Assembly (NCBI GenBank): GCA_002270565.1
Contig: NQMI01000076.1
Location: 62,001-126,000, forward strand
DNA length: 64,000 bases
Reading direction: 5' to 3'
From: Stenocarpella maydis
Lineage: Eukaryota > Ascomycota > Sordariomycetes > Diaporthales > Diaporthaceae
Shown: in pieces, positions 10,694-24,518 of the stretch
Layout of the letters: every line of letters starts with the position of its first letter
Position numbering within the stretch: position 1 is the stretch's first letter
Program-made: the position numbers and the translations under genes
Notes under the pieces: generated by a model
Database searches by the model: none
What the model was told of the DNA's origin: nothing
What the model saw: the letters and a program-made list of their open reading frames with translations, nothing else

Positions 10694-11746
10694 CTACCTG
10701 CGAGGCCTCAGCAACCTCTTCACCTTTTCCACTTCTAACTTCTTTTCGGCTGAACCCCTCCGAAGTTGCTTCATCTCGTTCATCTCCTCCATTAGGGCCT
10801 CGTACGTCGTCTCCTTCAGCGTGCCGAATATCTGCCAGTCGGTCTGCGTCAGGTTGACAGGGTCGACCTGCCGCCACAGCACGATGTACTCGAGCAGCTC
10901 CATCTCCTTGGTCGACACCCTCTCACCCCTGGCGTTGAGCTCGCTCAGGCGCTGCTTGCTCTTGATGCCCACAACGGCCTGGCGGAACGTCATCATGAAG
11001 CCGACGTCCACCTCGGTCCACTTCCTGTCGACGATGCGCGGCCACCAGGGGCTGCCCGTCTCGGCGACGCGCTCCCACTCGTAGCTCTTGCCGGCGGGCC
11101 GGCTCTCGATGGCGCTCAGCAGCGACCGGTGCAGCTTGGGCACGCAGATCTGGCCCAGCTGTGCCTTCTCGGTGGCGCCGCCCTTGGCGAGGCAGTACAA
11201 CATGGACGCGTGCAGTTTGCGCGCCGCGGCGATGATCTCGCTGCTGGACGAGCGGATGCGCGCGGGCTTGGTCCACGTGGGCTTGGTGGTCCACGAGTAC
11301 AAGTGCTGCGACAACCAGTCCAAAAAGTATTGCTTCAGTACCTCCCAGTTGTACCGTATGAACTCCTTCGGTGCGCGAGGTTGTTTGGAGAGGGGCAGGG
11401 GTACAATTGTCCCTGTAAGACACCGTTAGCCTGGTGCATACAGAACCCGAGTCTCTTCACTACTATCTACCGTCGATTGCTTACTGGGTGAGAGCACGGC
11501 CAGGGACACGGAGTCCTTGAGCTTGTCCGGGTCCCGCATCACCTTCATCAGGGTTGACGTTGCTGGTAGCTGGCCCTGTTGTCTCCTTACCATGGCCGAG
11601 CCTTGCTTGTATGCAGAATCGACCTTGAGACCTCTGGTCTGCTCGAGATTAGACAGGTAAGCTCGCGTCGCGGAGAGGAGCAATGGGAGGGTGGCCGGCC
11701 GTGATGGTGCCAACAGCCATGGCCGCGTGCGGAATGTAGCAGCCAT
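10694..11746 (-). CDS. Mitochondrial inner-membrane protein, MBA1/Tim44-like (mL45-type)
   Basis: Two exons (11746-11485 and 11412-10694) encode 326 aa; the 72-nt intron has GTAAGC, a GCTAAC branch point and CAG. The N-terminus (MAATFRTRPWLLAPSRPATLPLLL...) is an Arg-rich presequence. The stretch 'TIVPLPLSKQPRAPKEFIRYNWEVLKQYFLDWLSQHLYSW' followed by a Tim44-like alpha/beta domain matches the layout of fungal MBA1-like proteins, which anchor mitoribosomes to the inner membrane or are counted as mL45. The C-terminus is basic and helical. The mitochondrial location is well supported; the family assignment is moderate. Another Tim44-domain protein remains possible. Confidence 0.7.
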
Positions 11747-12797
11747 GGTGGCGGCTGAAAGATGTCCTGGGACAATTGGGCGGTTGCCAGGCCCGGCTCG
11801 AGGTTGAGTCTCGGTCTGGGGACCCGCGACGAGGGCTCCTGATGACCTTGGGTGGTGGATCAGGAGCCGAGAGCGGCTTTAATGAGGCCGTCGTAGAGCT
11901 GCCGACTGCTGAGCGACTCGCCGAGCGACTGGTCCCGAAACGCTTCTCCTTCGGCCCTGGCGGCTGCCTTCTGGGTAGATACGCTGTGCCTAATCGGCAT
12001 ATCACGGGCGTGGGGAGCAGTTCATGATGTGGCCCATCTCCAGCAAAATTTTGGCGGGTGCAGTGATAAACCGGGGTCTGGGGCCGGCTACGGAGCACCC
12101 AGGTACGGAGTACTCCCTAGGTTACCTAGGCACCTACAGAGTACTTAAGAGTAGGTATGTTGCATCCGCCTGCCGGTAGTCCAGATGCTCTGTCTGTCTG
12201 CAAGGGACACCTAGGGTTGCTAGGATGCACGCTACCTTCCTCCTGCGAGTCTAGCCGCAGTCCAGAGAGGCAGTGAGGCACAGGGTCTCGAGGACGCCGG
12301 GGCAAAAGGTTCAACCTTGGCATTGCCTGGGAGTTTGGACTCGTCCTTTGCCACACGTCGAGGACCAAGATGACGATTCTAACTGTAAGGCAAAAACAGA
12401 GGTGCATTAATTGAAGCCGCCCGTGATCTCGACCAAGAAGCCAACCAGGACACCGTTCAAGTACTATCTTGAGCACGAGGTGACTCGAGGGAGAATAAGG
12501 TTAGATTACGCCTGGGGATGACTTCAGCATCCGCCTCTGAAGCTCAGAGCCCCGGTTGACGATTCCCCTCTCCAGGGCCGATTGATCACCCTGTGCCTCC
12601 TCCGCTAGCCCACAATCGAAAGACCCTACTCGAGAGCCTCGTCGCTTTTCCACCTGACACATCCGCCCCCACGCATGCTGTGAGAAGCTCTGCACTTGAG
12701 CACTGCCGGCCCCTGAGCCAGTCTGAACGAGACTCGTCTGCCCCAGGGCCTGGAGGGGTTGTCCCACTCCCCGGGACAAAAAGGGAGAGCGACGGCG
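11747..12797. other. Divergent intergenic region with palindromic motif
   Basis: Promoter region shared by the MBA1-like gene and EOS1. It carries TACGGAGTACTCC (12104-12116) followed by CCTAGGTTACCTAGG-type direct and inverted motifs to about 12155. Open frames on the minus strand here have no family signature. Confidence 0.5.
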
Positions 12798-13934
12798 ATG
12801 TCAGCCTTATCCAGGTCGCGGACGTGGTCGACGAACAGACACGACCAGGAGCAAGCAAGGGCAGCCGACGCGGCAGCGAGGCACGTCTCCTCCTCCTCTG
12901 CCGCCGCCGCCAACGCTACCACCACAACCACCAGGTTCAACACCGGCTACGTCGCCGTCGCCAGGGATGGCCGCCGCTCCTCCAAGGACAGCACCGCGTG
13001 TGGCCCCGCCGCCGCGGACCCTGAGCCCGAGCCGGTAGCCCACCCGACCTTCCTCCAGCCCCGCGTGGCCGCCGTGCTGGGTGTCTCCGAGTGGTGGCAC
13101 CCCGTGCTCTTCTCCCTGCGGTTGCTGTCCATCCTGCCGTCCATATACCTGTGCTTCCCCGTCGCCATCCGCTTCCTGCTGAAGCTGCACTCATTCACCA
13201 CCTCGGATGGCGTCGTCGTCGTCGACGGAGCCGCCAGTGCTCAGGGCCGGACACCCGCCGAGGACAGGCTGCTCCTGACAGAGACCATGCTTGCTATCGT
13301 CTGGTGCGGCTGCTCCGGGTACCTGTCCTTCTTCTTCACGGACTGCCTCATGTCTAGGTGGTAAGTTCCCGGCTGCTCATGTGCCCTCGCCCATCCTCTC
13401 TTGGGAGCCATCTTGTCCCCCCCCCGGGGGGTACTGACCGTGTCCCTGTCTCCTTGCTAGGCTCGTCAACTATACACCTTCTGCCACCGCCTTCCGCCTC
13501 GTCTCCGTCTCCGCGCTGAACGGTTACCTACAATCCTGGACGCTTGACCTGAGTGGGACCTCACAGGACCCCTTTCTGCTTCTGCCGACCTGGATAATTA
13601 TCACGAGTGTAAGGCTTCCCCTCGTTCCGTCACCTCGTCCTGCACCTGCATCCTTATCGCTCGGTTTCACTGACCACGTTTGCAATTGCAGACACTCACG
13701 TTCGTATACCACATCACGCAGCGCAAGATCAACATTCTCAAGGAGACCTCTACCTCTATCAGCGTCTTCTCCATGGCGAGCTACATCAGCATGGTCGCGC
13801 TCTTGATCCAGCAGCATTGGGACCGGGACTGGTTCGACCTGCCATTTGTCGCGTTGGGTTATAGGCTGTTGCGGCAGGGCGGGGAATTGGTGGTCAGCGT
13901 GGCCAATTTCGCAAACATCACGCTCGAACCGTGA
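12798..13934 (+). CDS. EOS1: N-glycosylation protein EOS1
   Basis: Three exons (12798-13360, 13461-13608, 13692-13934) give 317 aa. After a Ser/Ala-rich, probably cytosolic N-terminus of about 80 residues come several hydrophobic segments. The EOS1 core is 'ALNGYLQSWTLDLSG.SQDPFLLLPTWIIITSTLTFVYHITQRKINILKETSTSISVFSMASYISMV'. Yeast Eos1 is an ER membrane protein needed for normal N-glycosylation and oxidative stress tolerance. The longer open frame runs upstream to 12759 without an ATG; the ATG at 12798 is the first methionine in frame. Intron 1 contains an adjacent C9/G6 run. Confidence 0.92.
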
Positions 13935-14603
13935 GAGGACGGCCGGTTCTAAGCTCTGGTCTTTTCCTATTCTTCTCAGGTCCGGAATTTCTGTCAAATC
14001 TGCTTGAGATACCCCATCGTTTCAGTAAAATTGAAGTCAGTAGGGAAGCATCGGGCTGGAGTTATACGGTTTGGGCACTAGTATAGGGTCAGTGGGAATA
14101 CCGAGTCTATTTTGATCACTAGCGCAGGAGCCCTCTACGGCGATAGCGATATGTGTTCTCAGCTGCGGCCTTGTGGGGTCAGTCAGCCTGTCCGTCAGGG
14201 GCGGAGTGCAGGCGACGCATCATTGGGGCCGACGACCAACAGGCTGGAGGCAACAGCACCCCGGGATGATAAGGCAGTAGGAATATCAACAATGTGCCAT
14301 TTGAGCTACTAACGCCATTCATGCGGAAATCATAACGAGTGAAGCGCATGGCGACAAAGATATCAACTCCCGTCATTCAGTCAGTCCTAAAAAATAAAGC
14401 ATGGACTCCTCCTAGTATTCGATCGTCCGTGATCGGTGGGTATCATGTCATTGTGTTCCTCTCCGGCGCCCGAGATGTCTCCATATCTGGAGAAGCTGTA
14501 GCAAGAGGAGACCTGATGTGTTCCTTGGTTTAGGTATCGCCTCCGAATCAAGCCGTTCCCGCGCAGTAGTCCTGGTCGAGGATACGTGACATGATGGGGG
14601 CCC
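13935..14603. other. Intergenic between convergent genes
   Basis: 3' flanks of EOS1 and eIF1. No coding sequence or structured RNA recognised. Confidence 0.55.
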
Positions 14604-15395
14604 TTAGAAACCGTGGACCTTGATGGTCTTGGGGTCGAGCTCAAGACCGTCCTTGCTGGTTAGGAATTCCTGGAAATCCTTGCGCTGGTCGCCCTGGAGC
14701 TGGATCACCTCGCCCATCTCGGCATCGTTGACGATGGTGCCATTACAGGCTGTGGCGTGGCAAAAGTTAGTCACCCGTCTTGGTATGAGTCAACGCGGCG
14801 TGGCATGTGGTGGCTGGGACTCACCAAACTTCTTCTTGACGACGGCGAGAATCTTCTTGCGGCTGAACTTTGCAGGTATGCCCTGAACAGTGGTCAAGGT
14901 CTTACGTCCATTTCGTTCTGGCGGAAAGGGTCGTCAGCGAGTGTCTGGGAGACGCGGGTTTGGTAGCGCCATGGTTGCACGTGAGGGCTATCAAGCATGA
15001 TATCCCCCTTGTTTGCCAGAAGGCGGTCAGGGGTGTACGTACGCTGGATCCGAATATGGATGTAATCAGGAGCCTTGGACTGTTCTCCAGTGTCCTCGTC
15101 GGCTTCGGCGAAGGGGTCTATGAGGGTGGTGGTTAGCTTTGAGTTTGGCTGACGATAACGGGCCAAACGCGGGGAAGGGGCTGCCGCATCGAGGACGACC
15201 CCAATGCTATGGGGACTCGACCGTCGACGCGGCCGACAGGAGAAGAAGGCTGTGATGAGCGTGACGCAGGCTGGCGTCTGCTGCACCATCACCAGCAATG
15301 CAATGTGGAATGGGGCCACGGTCGCGTGCAAAGGAAGTGGGTAGTAGCCAGGGACTTGAAGACTGACCGTAAGACTTGAGATTTTCGATTGACAT
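14604..15395 (-). CDS. SUI1: Translation initiation factor eIF1 (SUI1)
   Basis: Four exons (15395-15368, 15117-15043, 14917-14825, 14749-14604) give 113 aa, the usual eIF1 length. The protein reads MSIENLKSYDPFAEADEDTG at the start. The SUI1 domain follows: 'YIHIRIQQRNGRKTLTTVQG', 'KKILAVVKKKFACNGTIV' and 'VIQLQGDQRKDF', ending KIKVHGF-like. eIF1 binds the 40S P site and enforces AUG selection. All introns are in conserved-looking phase 1. The first intron is 250 nt, longer than the others, as is common in the leader-proximal part of translation genes. Identification is secure. Confidence 0.96.
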
Positions 15396-16311
15396 AGGCA
15401 GCGACGGACGGCACAGATGGCGTCTCACTGAAATGGGTGTATTGAGGTGTCGGGGGTGAGGCCGAGGGTGCTGTAGATCTGGAGTCGACTAGCAAACTGC
15501 TGCGGAGAGAGAATGGGGATGGTTGGTGGTGATAGGGTGATTGTTGTGGGAGGAAGATGGTGAAAGCGGAGGGCGACAAGTGTTTAAGTAGCAGCAGCGC
15601 AGCAGGGGAAGAGACGAGGGGTCCCCTTCCCCGTCTACGCTAGCACAGTGGGCTGGCCGCCGCTGCCCGCCGCCTCTGTGGCTCTGCGCCTCTCGGCCCC
15701 CCTGGCTTTTCTTGCTGAGCACACCCACCACCATTCCACCCTGCCACCAGCAGAACGCACTGGCCTGCGTGGTCTGGCCAGAAGGGACTCAAGGCAGCGG
15801 CATCTAGGTAGATATACCTGAAGCAGGCAGATGCTTGGGTATCTACCCCAACTTCCAGGGTTACTAGATACGTAGCCTGATGTCTGCATGTACCTCTGTA
15901 CCCAGCCGCGATGTGCTCGTGTGTGGGCTATGCGCTGGCCCGCTTATTATTCTACACTAGAGTGCCAGAAGTTTCCGAACCTTGATTTCATCGCGGTCCC
16001 GGCTGCGTCGCCCAATCCCTGTCTTCACACCATCATCCTCGCCGAAGGCCTCACACCTCAAACAACTGCCACGCTCATGCTGGTCTCTGTGCCTTACACA
16101 ACACTTCTCAGGCGCAACCATAAAAGCTTCAGATCATTCCTTGTCAGCGCACACCCCATGACACACCACAGAGGTCTCCCATTACTACCACCACATGAGG
16201 CTGTCACGAAAGAGGCTACTCCCACGGCACATCATCCCACACGAGGCTATCCTGGGCCAGGCCATCTCATTAGAGGTCATCTGTCAGGACTGACTCCTCG
16301 ACGCACAGGAC
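15396..16311. other. Divergent intergenic region (eIF1 / TRM44)
   Basis: Promoter region of two divergent genes, with pyrimidine-rich sequence upstream of eIF1 and TAGGTAGATATACCT-type motifs at about 15804-15880. A 146-codon frame at 15888-16328 has no recognisable family. Confidence 0.5.
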
Positions 16312-17820
16312 ATGCCTTTTGCGCCTGATAATCTGATTGACGCCAGCAACAAAGCGTCGGCTGTCTCCTGCCAAATCTCCGAGGCGGGAGCCAGCAGTAG
16401 CCGCCCAGAATGGACTCCTTTGTTTAAGCAACAAGTACGCTTCGGACCGTCCATATTCAGCCAGGTCATGCTAAATCTGATCCGCAACCCAAATATCAAC
16501 TCATCCTGGCTCTTCCGCGCAGACATTCTGCTGGACCAAGATGCCGGCTCAGAACTCTCTGGGCCCTCTTTCGACAACCAGCCGCTAGTCCCAAGCTTCT
16601 CGGGACTTGAGGAAACACGGCGTCTAGTCCGCCGCATGATCCCTCGCAATGAGCTGCGAGATAAGCCCCTCGACCAAACATGTGTCTTTTACCTGGGCGC
16701 CACACCACATGGCCTGCAGCGCTCTGTGATCATCTACCTTCCGCATTCCAAGTCAGAGTCCGATATTCCTTTTTATCACCCAACCGTCAGAGGCATTGCC
16801 TTTATGCATGAGTGGGACCTAGGACAGTCTCTGGGCGATATTTCTATCCACTACTGGTTTTTTGGGGGGGCCGAGAGAAATGACAAACTCGAGAGGACGG
16901 CACTCAACCTGCTGAGGGTCTTGTACAAACATGGCGAGGGCCAAGCGAACGGCTACAAAAAGCGTGTCCACCACGATGTGTTAGTCCCACAAGCAGCACT
17001 TCAGAACAGATATTCCACGCTGAAGAACAAGTATGCTCGGTCTCTTGTTCAGGGGTGGGAAGAGGTCACCGACCCTGGAAAGCACGTATTTGAGGATATC
17101 TGCATCGCAGCTTTTCTCATTGAACTATGGAAAGATATGTACAAGCACTCCGAGTTTCCTGGCTGGGTAGACATTGGCTGTGGAAACGGTCTCCTCGCCC
17201 ACTTGTTAAATAGCGAAGGCTATGCCGGCTGGGGCTTTGACGCACGATCAAGGAAGTCGTGGCCGAAGTACAGCACTCAAGTCCGAGTCCGAACCTCGTC
17301 TGACAGCTTCGTAGAGCGGCAGTCACTGGAGACTCGCGTCCTCCTGCCATCTTTCATCAGTAGCACGCGGCCGGACGGGAATACGCCTCGTGGTGGACTG
17401 ATCCATGACGGCCTCTTTCCTCCCAAGACCTTCATCATCTCGAACCACGCGGATGAGCTCACGCCGTGGACACCCATCTTGGCAAGGCTCTCAGAGTGCC
17501 CCTTCATCATGATCCCATGCTGCAGTCACAACCTCACGGGTGCCAGGTTCCGTGCCCCACCGCCAAAGGATAAAGCAGAGTCATCATCTGCATACAACTC
17601 CCTCTGCGCCTGGGTTGTTGAGATCGCAAAGGATTGCGGCTGGGAGGTCGAGAAGGAAATGTTGCGCATTCCAAGTACTCGGAATGCAGCATTCGTATGT
17701 CGACGATTGACCAACGATGCTTATCTAGACGTGCAGGCACTTTTGCAGAAGTACGGGGGGGCCCAGGGGTACTACGATAACGTGATCAAGTTGATCGATG
17801 CAACAAGCCGTGGTCACTAG
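16312..17820 (+). CDS. TRM44: tRNA(Ser) Um44 2'-O-methyltransferase
   Basis: A single exon of 502 aa. The SAM-binding motif I is VDIGCGNGLLAHLL near residue 286. It is followed by 'GWGFDARSRKSW', then 'FIISNHADELTPWTPILA' near 377 and 'FIMIPCCSHNLTGARF' near 400. These are the hallmarks of the Trm44 family, which methylates the 2'-O of U44 in tRNA-Ser. The N-terminal part 'WTPLFKQQVRFGPSIFSQVMLNLIRNP' also fits. The length is in the range of fungal members. The ATG chosen begins MPFAPDNL. A G7 run inside the gene encodes Gly-Gly-Ala and keeps the frame. Confidence 0.93.
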   Translation: MPFAPDNLIDASNKASAVSCQISEAGASSSRPEWTPLFKQQVRFGPSIFSQVMLNLIRNPNINSSWLFRADILLDQDAGSELSGPSFDNQPLVPSFSGLEETRRLVRRMIPRNELRDKPLDQTCVFYLGATPHGLQRSVIIYLPHSKSESDIPFYHPTVRGIAFMHEWDLGQSLGDISIHYWFFGGAERNDKLERTALNLLRVLYKHGEGQANGYKKRVHHDVLVPQAALQNRYSTLKNKYARSLVQGWEEVTDPGKHVFEDICIAAFLIELWKDMYKHSEFPGWVDIGCGNGLLAHLLNSEGYAGWGFDARSRKSWPKYSTQVRVRTSSDSFVERQSLETRVLLPSFISSTRPDGNTPRGGLIHDGLFPPKTFIISNHADELTPWTPILARLSECPFIMIPCCSHNLTGARFRAPPPKDKAESSSAYNSLCAWVVEIAKDCGWEVEKEMLRIPSTRNAAFVCRRLTNDAYLDVQALLQKYGGAQGYYDNVIKLIDATSRGH

Positions 17821-18061
17821 CAGGCTTCGAACAGAAGAGCAAGCTTACCGTTTCCAGGGCCTCACCTCCCTTGCCCAAATTGATAGCGAGGCTCTAGTCT
17901 GCGGCAAGGAGCAGCACATATAGGTTGTAGTCCTCCTGTGTCCTCACGGCGACAAGAGTCATGGTTCCAAAGCCTGCGGCCACGTTACTGTCCGTTGCAG
18001 TGGACCGTACAACAGCTCGGATTCGGCAAATCCATCCATACTCTGGTATATACCGCCTAAT

Positions 18062-19219
18062 TCAGTCAACATCTGGAACTGGCAAATGATCCACAAGCTT
18101 CATCTTCAGCCCCTGTGCTTTGAGTGCCTTTGTGGTCTGCTCGTCTCTGAGCGCCAGGCTCTGCTCCTCGGAAATAATTACGAAGTCCTTCCTCAGCAAC
18201 CAGGTCCCCTCCGGTACATCATACTCCTCTGCCGTCTTCTTGTCGACTTTGTCGAGATCGATCACAAGGCTCTTCTTGACGCCAAAGACGGCGTCGGACT
18301 TCTCATATGGGTCACCACGGAGATACAGTGCCCTGTTTGCCACCTGTGTCAACAATCACATGTAACACAAATAAGAACGAGCCACGAGCAGACGTACGTG
18401 ATAAAATGGTCCCAACCCGGCTTTTCGAACATAAAATGCACATGTGCGGGTCTGTAACAGTGCCTTCCAAGCTGCACCAACAGCTTGCCAACGGGCCCGT
18501 CGTGCGGGATGGGGTAGCTGACGGGTTTGATCCCCTTGAACCAGAACCGGCCCTGCTCGTCGCTCACGAGGATGCACCGCTCGCTCGGCTCGCCGCGGTC
18601 CGAGTGCTGCACGTCATAGTGGCCGCTGCTGTCGGTCTCCCAGATATCGATCTTGACGCCGGCCACGGGGTTGCCGTCGGTGTCCTTGACGGTGCAGATC
18701 GCAAGCATTGGCTCGCCCTCCGGGTCGCTGGCCATCTTGGCGCCATTGGGCAAGGTGGGCGCGTCATGCGTGTGGAACGGACCCAGGAGGGAGCCCTCCG
18801 TGGCGTTGGGTGGCTTCGGGTGGTTTATGCTGTCGATCAAGAGGGATAGACCAAGGATATCCGAGAGGAGGATGAATTCCTGGCAGTCAAGGCGACAGGT
18901 CAGCAACTGCTGTCTCAATGGGACCTCATACAACGGCTGGGGTTCGCGCGTCGTCCAGGGAATTCCGGAGGGCAGAGCAACTCACTTGCCGGACGTCACT
19001 GCATATCTGGCCTGCCTTGGTCAGGAATAGCAACGCCGCCATCCACTCGTCGGTGCTGAGGCGTGTCTCGCGCGCGAAGTCGTGCAGGTGAGTGACGAGC
19101 CGCTCCAGGAGGAACTTGAGCCGTTCATTTTTGCCCTGGTTGTTGATCCTGATGGTATTGGGCGTGATGTTGTCAATAGTCAAGTCCAGGAGCTCTGGGG
19201 TCTGCACGTCGTGACCCAT
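18062..19219 (-). CDS. Intradiol ring-cleavage dioxygenase (catechol/hydroxyquinol 1,2-type)
   Basis: Three exons (19219-18986, 18879-18398, 18332-18062) encode 328 aa. The N-terminal helical dimerisation part ends in 'GQICSDVRQ'. The catalytic domain has the Fe(III) ligands Tyr166 (GHYDVQ), Tyr200 (SYPIPHDGPVG), His224 and His226 (RPAHVHF). 'ALYLRGDPYEKSDAVFGVKKSL' follows, spelling the family C-terminus. No signal peptide is present, so it is probably cytosolic, as for dioxygenases that open catechol, hydroxyquinol or protocatechuate-type rings in the beta-ketoadipate or hydroxyquinol routes. The substrate cannot be fixed from sequence. Exon 3 could use a nearer CAG (18346-18344), but that breaks the frame; the acceptor used restores FITALYLRG. 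Confidence 0.9.
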
Positions 19220-20803
19220 GGCTGCGTTGTCGTCTTGTCACTTCGGGGTGTCAGAGTTCCGGCACGACAACCAGGTCGGGAGGGGTCCTTGGTTCTTCTG
19301 TAAATGTAGAGCCCGCGCGGTGTATTTGAACAGTCGTCGTTATGTAATGCTCTGTCATCCGCTGTCATGAAGCTAGCTCTCGGACGACTGTTGGGCTGGG
19401 CTCCAGGACTCGGGTCAGAAGACGATCAACCAACCACCTACCGGACCCTGAGCGGGTTTACGGAATTACCTCGCACTCATCCAACTGCTCCCAGGTTCCG
19501 GCTTTCCCAGAAACTTTGCGCGCGAGGCTACAGATCGGCTCGCCATGGCACTTGGGCGGGGCTGTAGCAGCTCCCAGCGCGGCGCACCATCAAACATCAC
19601 GGCTGATGTCTTTCCCGCCCGGTGCCGCCCCTCTCGGCCCCTCCCCTCCTTTGACTTCGGGACTGCCCCCGGGAATTACTGCATTAGTAGTGCGGGGAAC
19701 CCCCCCAGGCGGCAGTCCAGATCAGCGGAGGAGAACCCGCGGAAGAGCCGTCAGATCAGGATCAAAACCGGTACACTAGTGGCAGGTCGAAGATGTCCGA
19801 ATCTCCTTCACTGGCACTCAAGAGAGCAAGTGCCCCACCCACGTTTAGCAGCAGCCGGGAAGAAGGCCTCTAGTCCTATCCATGTGGGTTTTGACGGTAT
19901 TTGCGTGCGAATCAGCAAAGTGTGCTTACGTCTCTCGCTATGCCGAGTGAGTCGTGAACTGCCACGGCACTATCGCGCTTCAAATACCATTCCTGGCGCC
20001 TTCAGCGTCCCCGCCTGTCAGGTTCCGCTTTCAGAGGGCGTCGTAGGTGGTGCTGGCCGGTGATCTGGTTCGACAGGAGTGGACACGGCGCCGCGACTCG
20101 GCGGCTCTTCCTCAGCTACACAAGATCCAAGCCCAAGTCCGAAAATGGTCTATGGCAAACCCAGACAAGCCCTAGAGGATGTTGCCAGACCATATTGCCA
20201 AGACAGGGTCTCCCCGGCCGTACCGGCGAGGGTCTTCTCCAGCTGCGGATGTCGGCCTTCAACACAAACTAGGTATTGATTCAGAAGACAAGAACAAGAC
20301 CATGGTCGGTAATGCAGTGGGGCCCCGCCTCTCCCTCTCAAGGCTCCCAGGCGAGCTCGATTTTGCCCCCGCTGGAGTTGCTCGATCCTGATAGACTAGG
20401 GCTGCTGCCAGGCTGTAGCGAATGGGGAAGATTCAGATCTGAGGTCAGTCCCATGGACGGAAGGCCCCTAGGAATTGGGTGATTGATACCCACCACCACT
20501 CACTCAGCAGCCGGACCTGCGTTTTCATACTACACTACACCACATGCAGTCCGACCCTTGTACCCTCCTCCCCCGCCGTCTGACCGTCTGTCGTCTGTTT
20601 GCTTCCTCGTCCAGACTTGGCAATACGATAACTCAACCTGAAACCCAAAGGTGTGGCGGAAGCCGCAACCACGGTGGCTAATAAGGGACCCCAGGACAGC
20701 TGCGTGACCGGGACAAGCAGATGGCATGGACTAACAACGGCTCTGCCCCGGGTTACGGACACGGGAATCGGGGATGCGCCAAGGCTCACGCTCTCCGGAC
20801 GCT

Positions 20804-21307
20804 TTATATCCTGCTGACAGCAGATACCGGCCGTGGCTGCCCCTTGGTCATCTCGCCTTGGGTGCTCTTGTTTCCCATGCCCAAGTTTTGGCCCTCATCA
20901 AAGCAATACTGCACGCAGTGTCCTAGGTGTGGACAGCGAGGTGAGCCCCCGTTAAGGTTGATCCTCTGGCCGATGTGCCCCGCCGAACTGCTGCAGCGGT
21001 TCACTGTATATTGAACGGCAACGCACTCGTCAAGTCTGTCAGGCCCAGGCGGAGGGGTATCGATTCCGCATTGGTTGACACGGCAGCGGTCCGGTATGGA
21101 TGGCTGGCGCATGCATGAGGGCCTGCCTCTGCTGAGATTTCGCGATACGGCACCCTCAGAGGCCAGAGGCGTGGCGGGGGCCGCAATCACGATCAGACAC
21201 AGCCGGATTGTGCTCTTCAGGAGGCCGCGTGGTTCCTCGCCCTGGTCGATGAGCGGACTCCGGCACTGTGGATGGTCCAAAAACGTGACCATTTGGGGCT
21301 TGGGCAA
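20804..21307 (-). CDS. Candidate small secreted 8-Cys protein (uncertain)
   Basis: The open frame is 167 aa. From about residue 31 it reads as a signal peptide: KSTIRLCLIVIAAPATPLAS, hydrophobic with small residues before a likely cleavage site. Eight cysteines follow at spacings 9, 4, 14, 9, 19, 5 and 3 (Cys65 onward), an even number as in disulfide-bonded secreted proteins. Codons are GC-rich at position three. The only upstream ATGs would put about 25-30 polar residues before the hydrophobic segment, and the codon where a methionine is expected is CTG. It may be a decayed gene, a gene with a missed 5' exon, or chance. The solo LTR lies 75 bp upstream of the ORF start. No family is recognised. 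Confidence 0.3.
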   Translation of the reverse strand: MPKPQMVTFLDHPQCRSPLIDQGEEPRGLLKSTIRLCLIVIAAPATPLASEGAVSRNLSRGRPSCMRQPSIPDRCRVNQCGIDTPPPGPDRLDECVAVQYTVNRCSSSAGHIGQRINLNGGSPRCPHLGHCVQYCFDEGQNLGMGNKSTQGEMTKGQPRPVSAVSRI

Positions 21308-21381
21308 CGGCGGAGATGGCTGCCAGCTCCCAGCTTGTGCCGCCGTCCTAGCTTGGCGGGCAGGAAAGCCCCGCGCAAGTA

Positions 21382-21536
21382 TGTTGGAATATTCTAGACT
21401 ACTGGTGTATTATTAATACGGGATATCTTATTTCCCTGCTACTATGTATAGTATCTGGGATAAAGTATATATAGGGGGCTCCTCGCCCACCGTAGCCAAG
21501 TAGTCAATAGTTGATTAATAAGCACTATTGCCAACA
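21382..21536. mobile_element. Solo LTR (probable Ty1/copia-type), 155 bp
   Basis: The element starts TGTTGG and ends CCAACA, a perfect 6-bp terminal inverted repeat with TG...CA ends. It is flanked on both sides by AAGTA (21377-21381 and 21537-21541), a 5-bp target-site duplication. The interior is AT-rich with TATATATAGGGGGC, a likely LTR promoter. No internal retrotransposon sequence is adjacent, so it is a solo LTR left by recombination. The intact TSD suggests a fairly recent event. Copia-type is inferred from the short LTR and TGTTGGAATA-like start. Confidence 0.85.
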
Positions 21537-22139
21537 AAGTACCCTGTCAGTTGCGGCTAGGGCTGGCTTCGTTATACTTGATGGCCTCGATCACGCAATT
21601 GGGGCTATAAACCAGATTTTCTAGACGACATGTGCCTATGCCAGAAGAAACCAGGCCAAAAAGACCGTCCGAGGAGCTCAAAAGACATATCCACGGCCCA
21701 GGGAACCACGAGCACTTACACCAACCACATACTGACCTAGGTAATTGTCAAGGACACATCCTCCCATTGTCTCAATTCACACACATCTCCAAGACTTTCC
21801 GCACACCGTTGCCAGCACGGCGACCAGCGCCAGGGACCAGGACAGCCCACCAAGGTAAGATGCTCTCGAACTCACCATCTCTCCCCCCACTGGGTGTCGC
21901 AAGCCATACGCGGATATGTGTGGCCCCGCGGCCTTACATAAAATCCCTGGGGATCCTCCGGAGAAGGGGGGAACAGATACAAGCCTCGCCTCCTTCTTGT
22001 TCTCGATTTCCTATTAAACCTGGCTCTTCCCATCGTCGTCCCCCCCCCCCCTCTCCCCGTCTTCTTCTCTGTTCTCAACCTCCTTCACCCGCTTTTCTTC
22101 GCTGTTGTGCCTTGCGGTTGGCTTACTCCCGGCCGATAG

Positions 22140-24518
<2,379 letters not shown>

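Noticed and set aside
19545..20063. 172-codon plus-strand frame with several Cys
   Set aside because: No signal peptide, no regular cysteine spacing and no family resemblance.
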